Assembly (NCBI RefSeq): GCF_030295745.1
Contig: NZ_AP027291.1
Coordinates: 2,852,001-2,916,000, forward strand
Source: Mycolicibacterium sp. TUM20985
GTDB lineage: Bacteria; Actinomycetota; Actinomycetes; Mycobacteriales; Mycobacteriaceae
Reading direction: 5' to 3'
Length of the DNA: 64,000 nt
The notes beneath the pieces are model-generated. The model was not told where the DNA came from. It saw only the letters and a list, made by a program, of their open reading frames with translations, and made no database searches. Below, one piece after another: positions 8,647-18,526 of the stretch (positions are counted from its first letter, which is position 1; the number at the start of each line of letters is the position of its first letter). The translations under genes and the position numbers were made by a program.

Positions 8647-10503
8647 CTAGGGAAGCAGTTTCGTACTGCCATCGATCGCATGGGTGGTGCTGACGATCTT
8701 CGCGATGCAGTTGTCCCGGTCGAACCCCTGCTGAGTGCACCAATCGAGAATGTCGTAGGGGTTGTCGGACTGAAGGCCGACCACGGTAACCCAGAAATTC
8801 CGTCCGTCATAGGTCGACCAGTCCCCCGACCACAGCAGCCGGACGTTGGGGTAGATGCCGCGCAGGCGTAGGTGCTCGTCGAGGATCGCCTGGTTGTTCC
8901 AGGTGATGCCCTTCGCCTCGAGGCCAACGCGTTTCGAACTAATCTGCGGGATCCAACGATCGGCGAGATAGCTCGCGACCGAGGAGCGGTCCTCGTCGGC
9001 GATCCGCTGCAATCGAGCGAGACTGACCTGCTCCATGTTTGGAGGAGGCGGCGCGGCGCTGGTGCGCGTCGGCGTCCAGGTCCGCGTCGGCTTCGAAGAG
9101 GAGGTCGTCGGATCGTCGCTAGTGCCCATCAGCAATTCGACCCCGGCCTTCGCCTCCGCTTCGGTGTAGCTCATCTCCGGGTGCTGCGCGACGTGAACGC
9201 GGTAGAACTGCGCGCCCGCGGGCACGTCCGCCACGCGGAAGCGCAGCACGCATCCGTCGCTCTCCTTGTAGCCCGCCGAGATCGACCCCTTGGCCAGCAG
9301 CGTGCCCGACTCGTTCTCCACTGTGATGGGAGCGTTCGGGCCGACGTCGCCGAACTCCCGCGCGCCCGCGCAGCCATAGCCGGCGGGAAGACCCGACGTC
9401 TTGACCGCGTCGTTGGCCAAGCGCAATGAACCCGCCAGGCTGAACGGAGGTTGCGATGGTTCGCGCGCCGGCGCTAGCGCGAAGTACCCGACCAGCGCCA
9501 CCACGACCAGGACGACTGCCGCAGCGGCGGCGATCCACGGTCCTCGACGACGACTAGTCTTCGCCGCGGGTGGTTGCGGCGCCGCGGCCGCGGGCACGGT
9601 CGCTGCCGCCCGCAGCATGGTGTCCGCGTCATCGAATGATGACGGCGTCCCGGCGGGCACCGGCAGCACACCCTCCTCGAGGGCGGTGACGAAGTCCGCG
9701 CACGTCGCGAACCGTTCGTCGGGGTCCTTGGCCATCGCCCGGGACAGCGCTGCGTCGAACCGAGCCAGCTCGGGCCGGGCACCTCCGAGGGACGGCGGAT
9801 CCGCGTTGAGGTGCTGACTGATGACGACGGCGGCATTCGAATGCTGATACGGCTGCTTCCCCGTCAGCAGGTGATAGGCGGTTGCCGCCAGTGAGTACTG
9901 GTCGGCCCTGCCGTCGAGCGGCAGTCCCATCAGCTGCTCGGGCGCGGCGTAGGCGGCAGTGCCGACGGTCATGTTGGTCGCCGTCAGGCCACCGGAGGTG
10001 TTGTCGGAGAGATCTCGTGCTACACCGAAGTCGCCCAACAGGATTCGTCGTTCGCCGGGCTCGGCGTCGGCGAGCAGGATGTTGGCCGGCTTGACGTCGC
10101 GATGCAGCAGCCCCTTGGAGTGCGAGTAGTCGAGCGCCGAGGCCACCGCCTCGACGATGGCCAGCGCGTCGTCGACGGGCATCCCGTCCGGGTGCTCGTC
10201 CAGCAGTCGGCTCGCGTCGTCACCGTCGACGAAGTCCATCGAGATCCACAGCCGACCGCGATACTTGCCACGGTCGAGGATTCCGACGATGTGCGGGTGC
10301 CACAGCTTCGATGCCAAATCGGCTTCGCGGTTGAAGCGTTCGATGTAGTCGGGATCGGACGAGATGGCGGTCTTCAAGACTTTGATCGCATCGTGTCTGG
10401 GCAGCCTCGGGTGCTGAGCGAGGTAGACCTCGCCCATTCCCCCCGCGCCAAGCTGCCGCTCAATCGTGTAGCCGGCAAACTTCGCGCCGTTCGCCAACGG
10501 CAT
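8647..10503 (-). CDS. Membrane-anchored Ser/Thr protein kinase, PknF/PknJ-like
   Basis: 618 residues from ATG 10503, chosen because the kinase fold starts right there ([19 protein letters not shown]). Kinase domain 1-275: glycine loop 18-26, Lys41, catalytic HRDVKPAN (134-141), DFG (158-160) and APE (188-190). An Ala/Pro-rich juxtamembrane stretch follows, then one membrane helix (about 323-343) and an extracellular C-terminal region of ~270 residues with several cysteines. There are no PASTA repeats, so it groups with the PknF/PknJ type rather than PknB. The extracellular half includes a Thr/Pro-rich linker and a C-terminal globular part. It faces the nitroreductase gene across a short divergent region that contains a perfect inverted repeat. 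Confidence 0.92.
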   Translation of the reverse strand: MPLANGAKFAGYTIERQLGAGGMGEVYLAQHPRLPRHDAIKVLKTAISSDPDYIERFNREADLASKLWHPHIVGILDRGKYRGRLWISMDFVDGDDASRLLDEHPDGMPVDDALAIVEAVASALDYSHSKGLLHRDVKPANILLADAEPGERRILLGDFGVARDLSDNTSGGLTATNMTVGTAAYAAPEQLMGLPLDGRADQYSLAATAYHLLTGKQPYQHSNAAVVISQHLNADPPSLGGARPELARFDAALSRAMAKDPDERFATCADFVTALEEGVLPVPAGTPSSFDDADTMLRAAATVPAAAAPQPPAAKTSRRRGPWIAAAAAVVLVVVALVGYFALAPAREPSQPPFSLAGSLRLANDAVKTSGLPAGYGCAGAREFGDVGPNAPITVENESGTLLAKGSISAGYKESDGCVLRFRVADVPAGAQFYRVHVAQHPEMSYTEAEAKAGVELLMGTSDDPTTSSSKPTRTWTPTRTSAAPPPPNMEQVSLARLQRIADEDRSSVASYLADRWIPQISSKRVGLEAKGITWNNQAILDEHLRLRGIYPNVRLLWSGDWSTYDGRNFWVTVVGLQSDNPYDILDWCTQQGFDRDNCIAKIVSTTHAIDGSTKLLP

Positions 10504-10511
10504 GCAACGAC

Positions 10512-10528
10512 GGTACCCATCAGGTACC
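10512..10528. promoter_or_regulatory. Inverted repeat GGTACC-N5-GGTACC between the kinase and nitroreductase genes
   Basis: Two GGTACC hexamers, each itself palindromic, are separated by CATCA, 9 bp upstream of the kinase ATG and ~57 bp upstream of the opposite gene. The position in an 81-bp divergent intergenic region suits an operator acting on one or both promoters. No binding protein is suggested by the sequence. Confidence 0.4.
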
Positions 10529-10584
10529 TGATCAACACGAGTTATCTGCGAAAGTGGGCCGGTGATCGGCCTACGCTGACACCC

Positions 10585-11058
10585 ATGCCCACGATCGACG
10601 TCGCCCATCCCCCGCAACTCGTCATGCGCCTGCTCAACCCGACCCTGCGCACCGCGCTCCGTGTCCCCGGCCTCGGCGCGTCGCTGAAGGACTTCATGGT
10701 CCTCGAGTACACCGGCCGCAAGTCGGGCCGACGGTTCTCCGTGACCATCAGCGCGCACCACCTCGACGGCGAGCTCTACGCCATGGCCGAAGCGGGCTGG
10801 AAGTACAACTTCGCCGACGGCGCGCCCGCCGACGTCTGGTACCGCGGGAAGCAGACGCCGATGCAGGGCCAGCTGATCAAGGACCCCGCGACCGTCGCCG
10901 ACATCGCCCACCGCGTGGCCACCGGCTACGGGGCGAAGAAGGCGCAGCGCTCCATGGGTCTGAGCTTCAGCACGCCGACGGTGCCCTCGCTCGACGATTT
11001 CGCCGAGGCAATCCCGCGGCTGCACATCGGCGCGATAAAGCTGACCCCGCGCACCTAA
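10585..11058 (+). CDS. Nitroreductase/deazaflavin (F420)-dependent oxidoreductase family protein
   Basis: 157 residues from ATG 10585. It shows the small split-barrel pattern of the mycobacterial Ddn/DUF385 family: a hydrophobic N-terminal helix, then [16 protein letters not shown], followed by WKYNFADG and the WYRGKQ strand. Members bind the deazaflavin cofactor F420 or fatty acids; substrates are mostly unassigned. The frame is open well upstream of the ATG, but that part overlaps the kinase coding region on the other strand and carries no family signal. It ends three bases before the convergent ThrE-like gene. Confidence 0.85.
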   Translation: MPTIDVAHPPQLVMRLLNPTLRTALRVPGLGASLKDFMVLEYTGRKSGRRFSVTISAHHLDGELYAMAEAGWKYNFADGAPADVWYRGKQTPMQGQLIKDPATVADIAHRVATGYGAKKAQRSMGLSFSTPTVPSLDDFAEAIPRLHIGAIKLTPRT

Positions 11059-11061
11059 CCC

Positions 11062-12333
11062 TCACCGCCGCAACCGCGCGTCGATCGTCGCCAACACACT
11101 CCACCCCACCAACGTCCCGAGCGCGATCGAGAAGACCGCGGCCACCGTCGTCCCCAGCGTCGTGATGTCGCCCTCGCCGGCTACGGCCTCGCCGAGGGTC
11201 TCGAAGCTCAGCGCGCCCGGCACCAATGCCCAGAACGCCGCCAGCATCATCACGATCGCCGGCGGTGACGTCTTGATCCGCGCACCGAGCATCGCGAAGG
11301 GCACCACCAGGAACGCCCCGAGCGCACCGGAATGCGTGGGCGACAAGAACAATCCGCCCACCTTCTGTCCGATGAGGGCGACGCCAACGATGAACACCAG
11401 CCACGCGAACGACCCCTTGGGCGCCGAGAGGTAGACGTACAACCCGATCGCAATCACGACCACCGCGACATAGAGCGACCAGCCGCCCATCTGCGCCGAC
11501 GGCTGCTGCGGGACGATCTCCGCCCCGAGGTGAATGCCCAGGCCGACGCCGAACACCAGCAGCATCAGCTGCATGACTCCATAGATCAGCCGGGTGGCGC
11601 CACTGATCATCTGCGCACTGGCCAGCTCCATCGCGCCGATCGTCAACGCCAGGCCGGGCAGCAGGGCCACCAGTGGCGGACTGATCACCCGCAGCAACCC
11701 ATCGTTGGCGGCATCCGCGACGAACCACGTGGCCAGCAGCGTCACCACCGCCGCCGCCAGCGTGGGCAGCACGGCGTTCAACGTGGGGAACGGCCGACCC
11801 AAGATGACGATCGCCCCAACCACCGAGCCGAGGAACACGTAACCCCACAGCGATGCCCACGTCGGGTTGATCACCATGCCGAAGCCCAGCGTGGTGATCG
11901 TGTACCCGATGACGGTGGTGACCGGACCGAATCGCGGCGGCATGGTCCGCGCCGCCGCCGCTTCACGTGCCGCATCGGCGGCGGTGATGGCGCCGAACTC
12001 GGCGAGTTCGGCGATCGCGTCGACCCGGCCAGCCAGGTTCAGCTGCGTGGTGGGGTTGACCACCGTCTCCACCTCGTAGGCGACGGTGCCGACCTGGACC
12101 ACCAGCGCCGTCGGCAGCACCACGACGCGGACGGTCTCGCTGGTGTAGTTCTTGGCGATCGCCAACAGCCGTGCCTCCACCAGGTGCGTGGGCTGCTCGC
12201 ACTCGATCAGCGCGATGCCCAGCTCACGCAGCATCGCGGCGACCTCGGTGTCGTCGTCGACCGGTCCCCCGGTCAGGGCCCGCGGCACTTCCTTGCGGAT
12301 CGATTGCAGGAACCCCCGCGCGTCATCGCTCAT
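11062..12333 (-). CDS. ThrE-like threonine/serine exporter family membrane protein
   Basis: 423 residues, ATG start. It has the two-part ThrE (DUF1212) architecture. A cytoplasmic N-terminal domain of ~130 residues ends with an Ala-rich helix. It is followed by about ten membrane segments: GPVTTVIGYTITTLGFGM, WGYVFLGSVVGAIVILG, LPTLAAAVVTLLATWF and others. Family members export small amino acids in Corynebacteriales. A second, truncated copy of its C-terminal third lies at 7543-7998, so this locus has undergone a partial duplication. Next downstream is the convergent nitroreductase gene. Confidence 0.85.
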   Translation of the reverse strand: MSDDARGFLQSIRKEVPRALTGGPVDDDTEVAAMLRELGIALIECEQPTHLVEARLLAIAKNYTSETVRVVVLPTALVVQVGTVAYEVETVVNPTTQLNLAGRVDAIAELAEFGAITAADAAREAAAARTMPPRFGPVTTVIGYTITTLGFGMVINPTWASLWGYVFLGSVVGAIVILGRPFPTLNAVLPTLAAAVVTLLATWFVADAANDGLLRVISPPLVALLPGLALTIGAMELASAQMISGATRLIYGVMQLMLLVFGVGLGIHLGAEIVPQQPSAQMGGWSLYVAVVVIAIGLYVYLSAPKGSFAWLVFIVGVALIGQKVGGLFLSPTHSGALGAFLVVPFAMLGARIKTSPPAIVMMLAAFWALVPGALSFETLGEAVAGEGDITTLGTTVAAVFSIALGTLVGWSVLATIDARLRR

Positions 12334-12393
12334 AGCGGTGATTGTGACGGGCGGCTGGCCGACCGCCCAACCCCACCGGCCGGCCGCGCCGTC

Positions 12394-12786
12394 TCAGCCC
12401 GTCGGCGTGGTGTCGGATGCCCGCGGGCGCGTCGCACCCCACAGTCCAACACCGATGCCGACGACGGCGCCGCCGAGCCCGATCAGCTGTTGAGACCGCC
12501 TCATCTGGTGATGAGCGTTCAACCCGCCGAGGAGATCTGCCGCGTCCGCACCACCGGAGGCCAGGAACCAGCCGCGCGTCTCGCGGCCGCGAAGGGCTGC
12601 CGTCGCGAGCAATCCGCCGATGAGCGCGTCGCGGTAGCCCATCGAGTACAGCAGCAGCCGTGCGCTGCCCACCGGTTCGTCTGGGTCACCCCACCACCTG
12701 TTGGCGCGAACCGGATCGACGAGGAACGAGAGTCCCGACGCGAGGCGGATGCCCCCGACGGCGAGTGCGGCACGGTCGATCGACAT
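12394..12786 (-). CDS. Small membrane protein of unknown function
   Basis: 130 residues, ATG start, 9 bp downstream of the AraC-type regulator gene and on the same strand, so probably cotranscribed with it. It begins with an amphipathic segment (ALAVGGIRLASGLSFLVDPVRA) and contains two further hydrophobic stretches (ALIGGLLATAALRG and LIGLGGAVVGIGVGLWGA). I do not recognise a named family with certainty; it is reminiscent of DUF4267-like small integral membrane proteins. No catalytic motif is visible. Confidence 0.65.
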   Translation of the reverse strand: MSIDRAALAVGGIRLASGLSFLVDPVRANRWWGDPDEPVGSARLLLYSMGYRDALIGGLLATAALRGRETRGWFLASGGADAADLLGGLNAHHQMRRSQQLIGLGGAVVGIGVGLWGATRPRASDTTPTG

Positions 12787-12795
12787 GCTCGGACC

Positions 12796-13878
12796 CTAGG
12801 GCCTCTTTCCCCGTGCGAGAGGGGTTTTGCGGCTGCCGACCATGGAGCCCGTCGCCGGGGCGGCGGCGGTGCGACCCGATTGCACCCGGTACTGCCGTGG
12901 CGTCGTTCCGAACCAACGCCGGCACGAGCGGTTGAGCGCGCTCTGCTCGGTGTAGCCGAGCAGGCCCGCGACCTGGACCAGCTGAAACCCCGGCTGGGCG
13001 AGGTACTTCGCGGCGAGCATACGGCGTTCGCCGTCGATGACGTCTTGACACCGCGTCCCCTCCGCTGCGAGCTGGCGCTGCAACGTCCGCGGATGCAGGG
13101 CCAGCTCGCTCGCGATCGCGTCGACACTGCACTCCCCCGTGGGCAACAGGTGACGAGCCAGCTGGGCGACCCGATCCGACAACCGAGCCGTCGGCGGAAG
13201 GTACTTCGACTCAAGGTATTTCGCCGCAATGCGCCTGGCCTCGGGATCGGCGCTCTCGACCCGTTGGTTCGCCAGCCGTGCGGACAGTTCGAACCCGCAC
13301 GTCGGCCGCCCGAAGCGCACCGGGCAGCCCAGCGCCTCCCGGTAGGCCGCCTCCGACCCTTGCCGGCCGTGCATGAACCACACGGACTTCGGCCGAGCAT
13401 CGGCACCGCCGAGCAGGCGGATGATCCGAGCGCTCAGCGCGATGCCGACCTCGTAGGCCTGGATCACCTCGGGCAGCCCTCGTTCGGTCACCTCGAGGGT
13501 GACCTTGAAGCTGCGGTGCGCCGTCGTCTGCGGGACGGGCTTCAACGCCAGCGCCGGTGAGTGGACGTAGAGATAGCGCCCGAGGGACTGCACGCCATCG
13601 CGCAGGGTCTTCGAATTGCGCGCGATCACCGCGAGTGGCCCGAGAATCTCCAGCCCCCGCCAGTGCGACATGCGCAATCCGAAGTCCGGACAACACAATT
13701 CGTCGGCGGTGACGTCGAGCAGGCGGACGTAGGCCGCGAACGGAATGAAGGCGTGTTCCGGGTCCTCCACGATGACCGGGATGCCGAAGCGCGCCAGATA
13801 CGCCTCGGGGTCTCCCCCGAGCTCGTGCACCAACTCGGGATAGCCGCGCAACACGGTTGCACGGATCAGACTCCCCAT
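12796..13878 (-). CDS. AraC-family transcriptional regulator with arabinose-binding-like N-terminal domain
   Basis: 360 residues, ATG start. The N-terminal ~200 residues match the PF12625-type sensor domain of mycobacterial AraC regulators such as VirS: IRATVLRGYPELVHELGG, then CCPDFGLRMSHWRGLEILGP. The C-terminal ~100 residues hold the double helix-turn-helix with VDAIASELALHPRTLQRQL and VAGLLGYTEQSALNRSCRRWFG. It ends with a basic tail. It probably controls an operon with the small membrane gene behind it. A fragment of a related regulator gene survives at 39550-39778. Confidence 0.9.
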   Translation of the reverse strand: MGSLIRATVLRGYPELVHELGGDPEAYLARFGIPVIVEDPEHAFIPFAAYVRLLDVTADELCCPDFGLRMSHWRGLEILGPLAVIARNSKTLRDGVQSLGRYLYVHSPALALKPVPQTTAHRSFKVTLEVTERGLPEVIQAYEVGIALSARIIRLLGGADARPKSVWFMHGRQGSEAAYREALGCPVRFGRPTCGFELSARLANQRVESADPEARRIAAKYLESKYLPPTARLSDRVAQLARHLLPTGECSVDAIASELALHPRTLQRQLAAEGTRCQDVIDGERRMLAAKYLAQPGFQLVQVAGLLGYTEQSALNRSCRRWFGTTPRQYRVQSGRTAAAPATGSMVGSRKTPLARGKRP

Positions 13879-14362
13879 GCGTCACCCCTGTCGGCAAATG
13901 TTAAAAACCTGTCGCAAATCGTCAAGACGAATGCCACTGCCCTACGGCATCCTGAATGTACAACCTCCTGCAACGCCGCAGTTGGAAGCAGAAGAAGGCG
14001 ATGAACGCACCACATCTGAACGCCCCGACCACCAGCCCGTCCGGCAACGGCACGGCTAGCGGACCGAGCGCCGACACCTCGATCACGCGTCGCACTCGAC
14101 GCGACCAGACGAGGACGTGGAAGACGTTGCGTCACAACGACACTGGTCGACTGACCAGTCGGTGGTTCGTGCCGTTCATCCAGGACCCCCCGAGCGTGCC
14201 CGCGACCCCCTGCCACCACATCTGATCAGCAGCCCCGCGCTGCTGCCACAGGCTCTGAATCTTGACCCGTAGCCACACGTTCGTGGCTCGTCGACCCCCA
14301 GCACCGCGCCTCGCGGTGTCGACTTCTTTCCCCAGTTCGGCTGGGGTACTGCAGGAGATTCC
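13879..14362. other. 484-bp intergenic region without a convincing gene
   Basis: This lies upstream of both the AraC gene (leftward) and the small HTH gene (rightward). Short open frames exist on both strands, but their composition (Arg/Thr/Pro-rich, no family resemblance) does not support them. The right end contains two strong hairpins described separately. The AraC side has an AT-richer stretch around 13895-13925 that could hold its promoter. Confidence 0.5.
14302..14346 (+). promoter_or_regulatory. Two consecutive hairpins in the leader of the small HTH-protein gene
   Basis: Hairpin 1 is CACCGCG-CCT-CGCGGTG (14302-14318), a perfect 7-bp stem. Hairpin 2 is CCCCAG-TTCGG-CTGGGG (14330-14346), a perfect 6-bp stem. 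A ribosome-binding site AGGAG (14353-14357) and the ATG (14363) follow within 20 bases. The spacing would let either hairpin influence translation or termination of this leader. No poly-T run follows, so they are not simple terminators. Confidence 0.45.
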
Positions 14363-14656
14363 ATGAACGACCAACCTCGAAAGCCCAAGGTGCGCAACAA
14401 CTGGACCAGCGCGCACGACGACGTCCTGGCCCGCATCGCCACCGCCGCCGAGCGCGTGAAGCGCTATGACAATCCGGAGACCAGGGCCGCGCTCTTCGAA
14501 GCCGTCGAGGCCGCCCGCATCGCTGGCGTCGGATGGACGAAGATCGGGGACACCCTCGGCATCGCCAGCGGCAACGCCTACCAGCGTTACCGGAAGCGTC
14601 AGCCGACCGGTACTCACCACCTTCGGACGACGCACGAGGACGAACCACCCTGCTGA
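14363..14656 (+). CDS. Small helix-turn-helix-like protein of unknown function
   Basis: 97 residues with a well placed AGGAG six bases before ATG 14363. Mostly charged and helical. The segment AARIAGVGWTKIGDTLGIASGNAYQRYRKR reads like a DNA-binding helix-turn-helix: a variable first helix, G-turn, then recognition helix with basic end. The rest has no recognisable motif. It stands alone between long leader hairpins and a convergent protease gene. DNA binding is inferred, the target unknown. Confidence 0.65.
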   Translation: MNDQPRKPKVRNNWTSAHDDVLARIATAAERVKRYDNPETRAALFEAVEAARIAGVGWTKIGDTLGIASGNAYQRYRKRQPTGTHHLRTTHEDEPPC

Positions 14657-14675
14657 TGCGCCCAGGACCGACTGC

Positions 14676-16559
14676 CTACCCGTAGTCGAAGTACGTCGTA
14701 CCGATGCCGCCGACGCCGACGTTCGACGAATAGATCGGCTGCTGCGCGAACGGGGTGTAGCCGGTGTTCATCAGGCTGTCGTTCGGGACGACGACCGGGG
14801 TGTTGAACGCCGTCGTCACGTACGAATACAGCAGGCTCAGACCGTCGGCGGTGTACACCGAGACCGTCGTGCCCGCCGGAAGGTCACCGGTGAGCTGTCC
14901 GGTGCCCGTGAGGTACGTCGGGATGGTGCCGGTCACCCCGCCGGAGTCGATGATCACCCAGACGACTTGGAGGGGGTTGTTGCCCGTCCGCGCCTCTAGG
15001 TTGCTGATCGGCGCTCCGGCCACCCCCACCCGGGCGGGTCGCGGGTTGGGGCCGAAGATCAACACGCCGCGCGTCTCGTCGATCAGGACGCCGTCCTTAA
15101 GTTCGCCGGGCAGGGCGGTGGTCGGCAGGCTGGGGCCGGGGCCCACCGCGTTGGGTCCGATGCCGAGCACGCCCACCACGCCTGCGGGTTCGAAGTACGC
15201 AGCGAACGCGTCCTGCGACGCCGCGCCGACGAGATTGACACTCGTTGGGGCCGTGACGATTCCGTAGCCGAAGTCGACGATCGTGGTGTACGTGTCGTAG
15301 GTGTATGTCAGGCCACCGCTGTACCCGCTGGTGCCCGACCCCGTTTTGGTGCCGAGACCGGGCAGTCCGACGTAGCGCGGATCGATCACCAAACCGGCTG
15401 ATCCGGTGTCGACGAGGACCGGCACGCTCGGGCCACCGTTGATGGACATGTAGACCACCGGTTCGGTGACGGCCTTCATCGTGAGCGGCACGAATCCATA
15501 GACCCTGCCGTTCTGGGCTGCCAACGACATGAGCTGCATCGCCTGGTTGGCGGCACTCGCGGAACCGAAGACGGCGACCAACTGGGTGAAGGTCTGTGCT
15601 GTCCCGAGCCATGACTGCGCGACCGACGGGAACAGCAACGTCACGTCCAGGGTCAGGTTGGCCAACTGGTGCACGATCGGGATTCCCGCGGTGGCTATTA
15701 CCAGGCCCTGCGCCCCCGGCGTCACCGCCTGCCACGCCGACAACCACAGCTGCGCCTGCACCAGCAGCGTCAGCGGCACCACGGCCACGACGCCGGAGAC
15801 GAGATTGGCCTGCCCCCACGTCTGCGCTACCAGCACCGTCTCGGCCGCGGTGATCTGCTGCAGCGCCAATTGCACCGAGGCGCCCGGCACGATCGTCAGC
15901 CCGTTCAGCCACGACGTCGTGCCGGTCGCGGCCGCTGCGGTGGCCTCGGCGACGGGCGCGCTGGTGGTCGCTGCCGGGCCGACGGTGCTCGGGACCGTGG
16001 CGTCTTCACTGGGTTGGCGCCGCGCCAAGGCCAACGTGCTCAGCAGCAGCGGGTTGTCGGGCGGGCCGGCGGGGTCTCCGGTGGGTGCTTGCGTCGATTC
16101 GATCGGCTCCACCGCCTCGGTCGACGCCATGCCCGTCGGGCGCACGTCCGGGACCTCGGGTGTCGTTGACGGAGATGACTCGGCCGCATCGGTTTTCGCG
16201 CCGTGCTCGTTCGCCGTCGACAGGTCGACCGTCGAGCTGCTGAACGTCACCGTGGGCGTGCCGTCGCCGCCGACGGTGGTCGTCGTCTGGCTGTCCGACG
16301 TCGTGGTGGTGAGGGTCGTCGTCGCGGGGCCAGCCGTACCGCTCGCCGCGTCGTGGGCGGCGCCGCCGACGGCGGGCTGATCCGCGGCTACCGAATCGGC
16401 TGCGGCTACCTGGCTCGACGACGTGTCGCCAGATGACGTGGATGTCTGGTCGGCAGCGTCATCGGCCCACGCCGTCGCCGACGTCGCACCGATTGCCAGT
16501 CCGACGCCCAAGGCGACCGCCAACGCTCCGACCCGTCCGACGTAGCGTGCATGACTCAT
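14676..16559 (-). CDS. Secreted PecA-type pepsin-like aspartic protease
   Basis: 627 residues from ATG 16559, chosen because a signal peptide starts there (YVGRVGALAVALGVGLAIG, cut near ATAWA-DD). A long Ser/Thr/Ala-rich low-complexity linker covers roughly residues 35-220. The C-terminal domain carries two catalytic Asp motifs: VLVDTGSAGLVI at about 382 and VIIDSGGVTG at about 537. This matches the aspartic protease domain of mycobacterial PecA, which trims PE-family proteins. There is no PE domain; a conventional signal peptide takes its place. The same YVGRVGALAVALG leader recurs in the protein at 28431-29804. It is divergent from the TPP enzyme gene. Confidence 0.88.
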   Translation of the reverse strand: MSHARYVGRVGALAVALGVGLAIGATSATAWADDAADQTSTSSGDTSSSQVAAADSVAADQPAVGGAAHDAASGTAGPATTTLTTTTSDSQTTTTVGGDGTPTVTFSSSTVDLSTANEHGAKTDAAESSPSTTPEVPDVRPTGMASTEAVEPIESTQAPTGDPAGPPDNPLLLSTLALARRQPSEDATVPSTVGPAATTSAPVAEATAAAATGTTSWLNGLTIVPGASVQLALQQITAAETVLVAQTWGQANLVSGVVAVVPLTLLVQAQLWLSAWQAVTPGAQGLVIATAGIPIVHQLANLTLDVTLLFPSVAQSWLGTAQTFTQLVAVFGSASAANQAMQLMSLAAQNGRVYGFVPLTMKAVTEPVVYMSINGGPSVPVLVDTGSAGLVIDPRYVGLPGLGTKTGSGTSGYSGGLTYTYDTYTTIVDFGYGIVTAPTSVNLVGAASQDAFAAYFEPAGVVGVLGIGPNAVGPGPSLPTTALPGELKDGVLIDETRGVLIFGPNPRPARVGVAGAPISNLEARTGNNPLQVVWVIIDSGGVTGTIPTYLTGTGQLTGDLPAGTTVSVYTADGLSLLYSYVTTAFNTPVVVPNDSLMNTGYTPFAQQPIYSSNVGVGGIGTTYFDYG

Positions 16560-16697
16560 GACTCGACCCCCCGTGCTTGGCAAACGATCTTGATTGTTGC
16601 CCAGGCGCGACCGCCCGGTTCGCATTTCCGGCCGATGCGTCAATATTCGTCGACCCGCGGGCGGGTTGCCGACGCCGATCCCGGGTAGCCCCATTGG

Positions 16698-18491
16698 ATG
16701 ACCGACTCCGAAGCCCCGCCCCAGCTCGTCGCCGACGCCATCGTGCAACGGCTCCAACAGTGGCAGGTGTCAAGGGTGTTCGGCTACGCCGGTGACGGGA
16801 TCAACACCCTTCTCGGCGCCATGCAGCGTGCGGACGGCCCGGAGTTCGTCTCCACCCGGCACGAGGAGCTCGCTGCCTTCGCCGCCTGCGGCCACGCCAA
16901 GTACACCGGCACGGTCGGCGTCTGCATGGCCACCCAGGGTCCGGGCGCCATCCACCTACTCACCGGCCTCTACGACGCCAAGCTCGACCGGCGGCCGGTC
17001 GTCGCCATCGTGGGCCAGGTGGTGTCGACCGCGCTGGGCAGCGGCTACCTCCAGGAAGTCGACCTGCATTCGTTGTTCAAGGACGTGTGCGCGCAGTACG
17101 TCCAGACCGTCTTCGCGCCCGAGCAGGCGCTAATGGCTCTCGACAACGCCATGCGGACGGCTATCGCCACGCAGACGCCGACTTGCCTGATCATCCCGCA
17201 CGACGTTCAGCAGGCCGAGATGCCCGAGGAGACCGAGCACACCCACGGTGTGGTCCCGTCCTCGCCGATTTCGGCACGGCCCCAGATCACTTCACCCGAA
17301 GCGCAAATCCGTGCCGCGGCCGACGTGCTCAACTCGGGCAACAAGCTCGCGCTGCTGGTCGGCCGGGGGGCGGTCGGTTGCGCCGACCAGATCGCCGCGC
17401 TGGTCGACGCGACGGGCGCCGGCGTCACCACCTCACTGCTGGGCAAGCCGGTGCTCGACGAGACACTGCCGTGGCACACCGGCGTGATGGGACACCTCGG
17501 CACCACGGCCAGCGCGCAGCTGATGGCCGAGTGCGAAACGCTGCTCATCGTCGGCTCCAACGATCCCTGGACCGAGTTCTACCCCGCCCCCGGCCAGGCC
17601 CGCGCCGTGCAGATCGACGTCGAGCCGCGGGTGCTCGGCGCGAAGTACGGGATCGAGGTGGCAGTCAGCGGCGATGCGAGACAAGCACTTTCGGATCTGC
17701 TGCCCCTGCTCGAGCGGAAGACCGACCGCTCCTGGGAGCAGCAGGTACACGAGTGGACCGGGCAGTGGCACGAGGTGGCCGAGCAGCGCTGCGCCGAGGT
17801 GGGCACCAACGCGAACCCGGAGTTCGTCGTTCGTGAGCTGTCCCGGCATCTGCCGGACGACGCCCGGGTCGCCGTCGACGTCGGGTCCTCGGTCTACTGG
17901 TACGCCCGGCATCTGCGCCTGCCGCCCGGCGTTCCCGCGCACCTCTCGGGCTATCTGGCCTCGATGGGCAGCGCCCTGCCCTACGGCATCGCCGCCAAGC
18001 TCGACGCGCCCGATCGGCCCGTCGTCGCGCTTCTCGGCGACGGCGCCATGCAGATGGCCGGCCTTCAAGAACTCGTCACCCTCGCCGACCGGTGGCGGGA
18101 CTGGGCGGATCCGCGCTTCGTCGTTCTCGTCCTGCACGACGGCGACCTGTCCGAGGTGTCATGGGAACAGCGGGAAATGGAGGGAAATCCGCGGTTCGGC
18201 GCGTCGCAGACCGTGCCGTCATTCCCGTATGCCGCCTACGCCGAGATGCTGGGCCTCGGCGCGGTCCGCATCACCGAGTCATCCCAAGCCGCCGACGCGT
18301 GGCGTCGGGCGTTCGCCGCCGACCGTCCGTTCGTGATCGAGGCGCTCACCGACCCGGGGACACCGCTGCTGCCACCGTTCATGCCGGAGTCCAAGGCCGA
18401 CGGTCTATTCCAGGCGCTGGAGTCCGAAGGCGACGACGCGGCACGCGACCGGGTGCAGCGCCAGCGCGCCGCCGACGACTCCTCGCGCTGA
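16698..18491 (+). CDS. Thiamine pyrophosphate-dependent enzyme, pyruvate oxidase-like
   Basis: 597 residues with all three domains of the pyruvate oxidase/acetolactate synthase superfamily. The N-terminal Pyr domain has the catalytic Glu in RHEELAAFAACGHAKYTG. The central domain follows, and the C-terminal PP domain has the metal/TPP motif LLGDGAMQMAGLQELVTLADRW. The HDGDLSEVSWEQREMEGNPRFG stretch is characteristic of the PoxB-like branch. Substrate may be pyruvate, but related actinobacterial enzymes are often unassigned. No membrane-binding C-terminal peptide like that of E. coli PoxB is obvious. It starts 138 bp from the divergent protease gene. Confidence 0.9.
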   Translation: MTDSEAPPQLVADAIVQRLQQWQVSRVFGYAGDGINTLLGAMQRADGPEFVSTRHEELAAFAACGHAKYTGTVGVCMATQGPGAIHLLTGLYDAKLDRRPVVAIVGQVVSTALGSGYLQEVDLHSLFKDVCAQYVQTVFAPEQALMALDNAMRTAIATQTPTCLIIPHDVQQAEMPEETEHTHGVVPSSPISARPQITSPEAQIRAAADVLNSGNKLALLVGRGAVGCADQIAALVDATGAGVTTSLLGKPVLDETLPWHTGVMGHLGTTASAQLMAECETLLIVGSNDPWTEFYPAPGQARAVQIDVEPRVLGAKYGIEVAVSGDARQALSDLLPLLERKTDRSWEQQVHEWTGQWHEVAEQRCAEVGTNANPEFVVRELSRHLPDDARVAVDVGSSVYWYARHLRLPPGVPAHLSGYLASMGSALPYGIAAKLDAPDRPVVALLGDGAMQMAGLQELVTLADRWRDWADPRFVVLVLHDGDLSEVSWEQREMEGNPRFGASQTVPSFPYAAYAEMLGLGAVRITESSQAADAWRRAFAADRPFVIEALTDPGTPLLPPFMPESKADGLFQALESEGDDAARDRVQRQRAADDSSR

Positions 18492-18526
18492 GGCGGCCGC
18501 CCGACCCACCTGACGGCCAACCCGCA

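Noticed and set aside
11332..13560. 742-codon plus-strand open frame
   Set aside because: It runs antisense through ThrE, the small membrane gene and the AraC gene; composition is Arg/Gln/His-rich and it matches no family.
13956..14225. 89-codon plus-strand frame between araC and the small HTH gene
   Set aside because: No ribosome-binding site, Thr/Arg/Pro-rich composition and no family resemblance.
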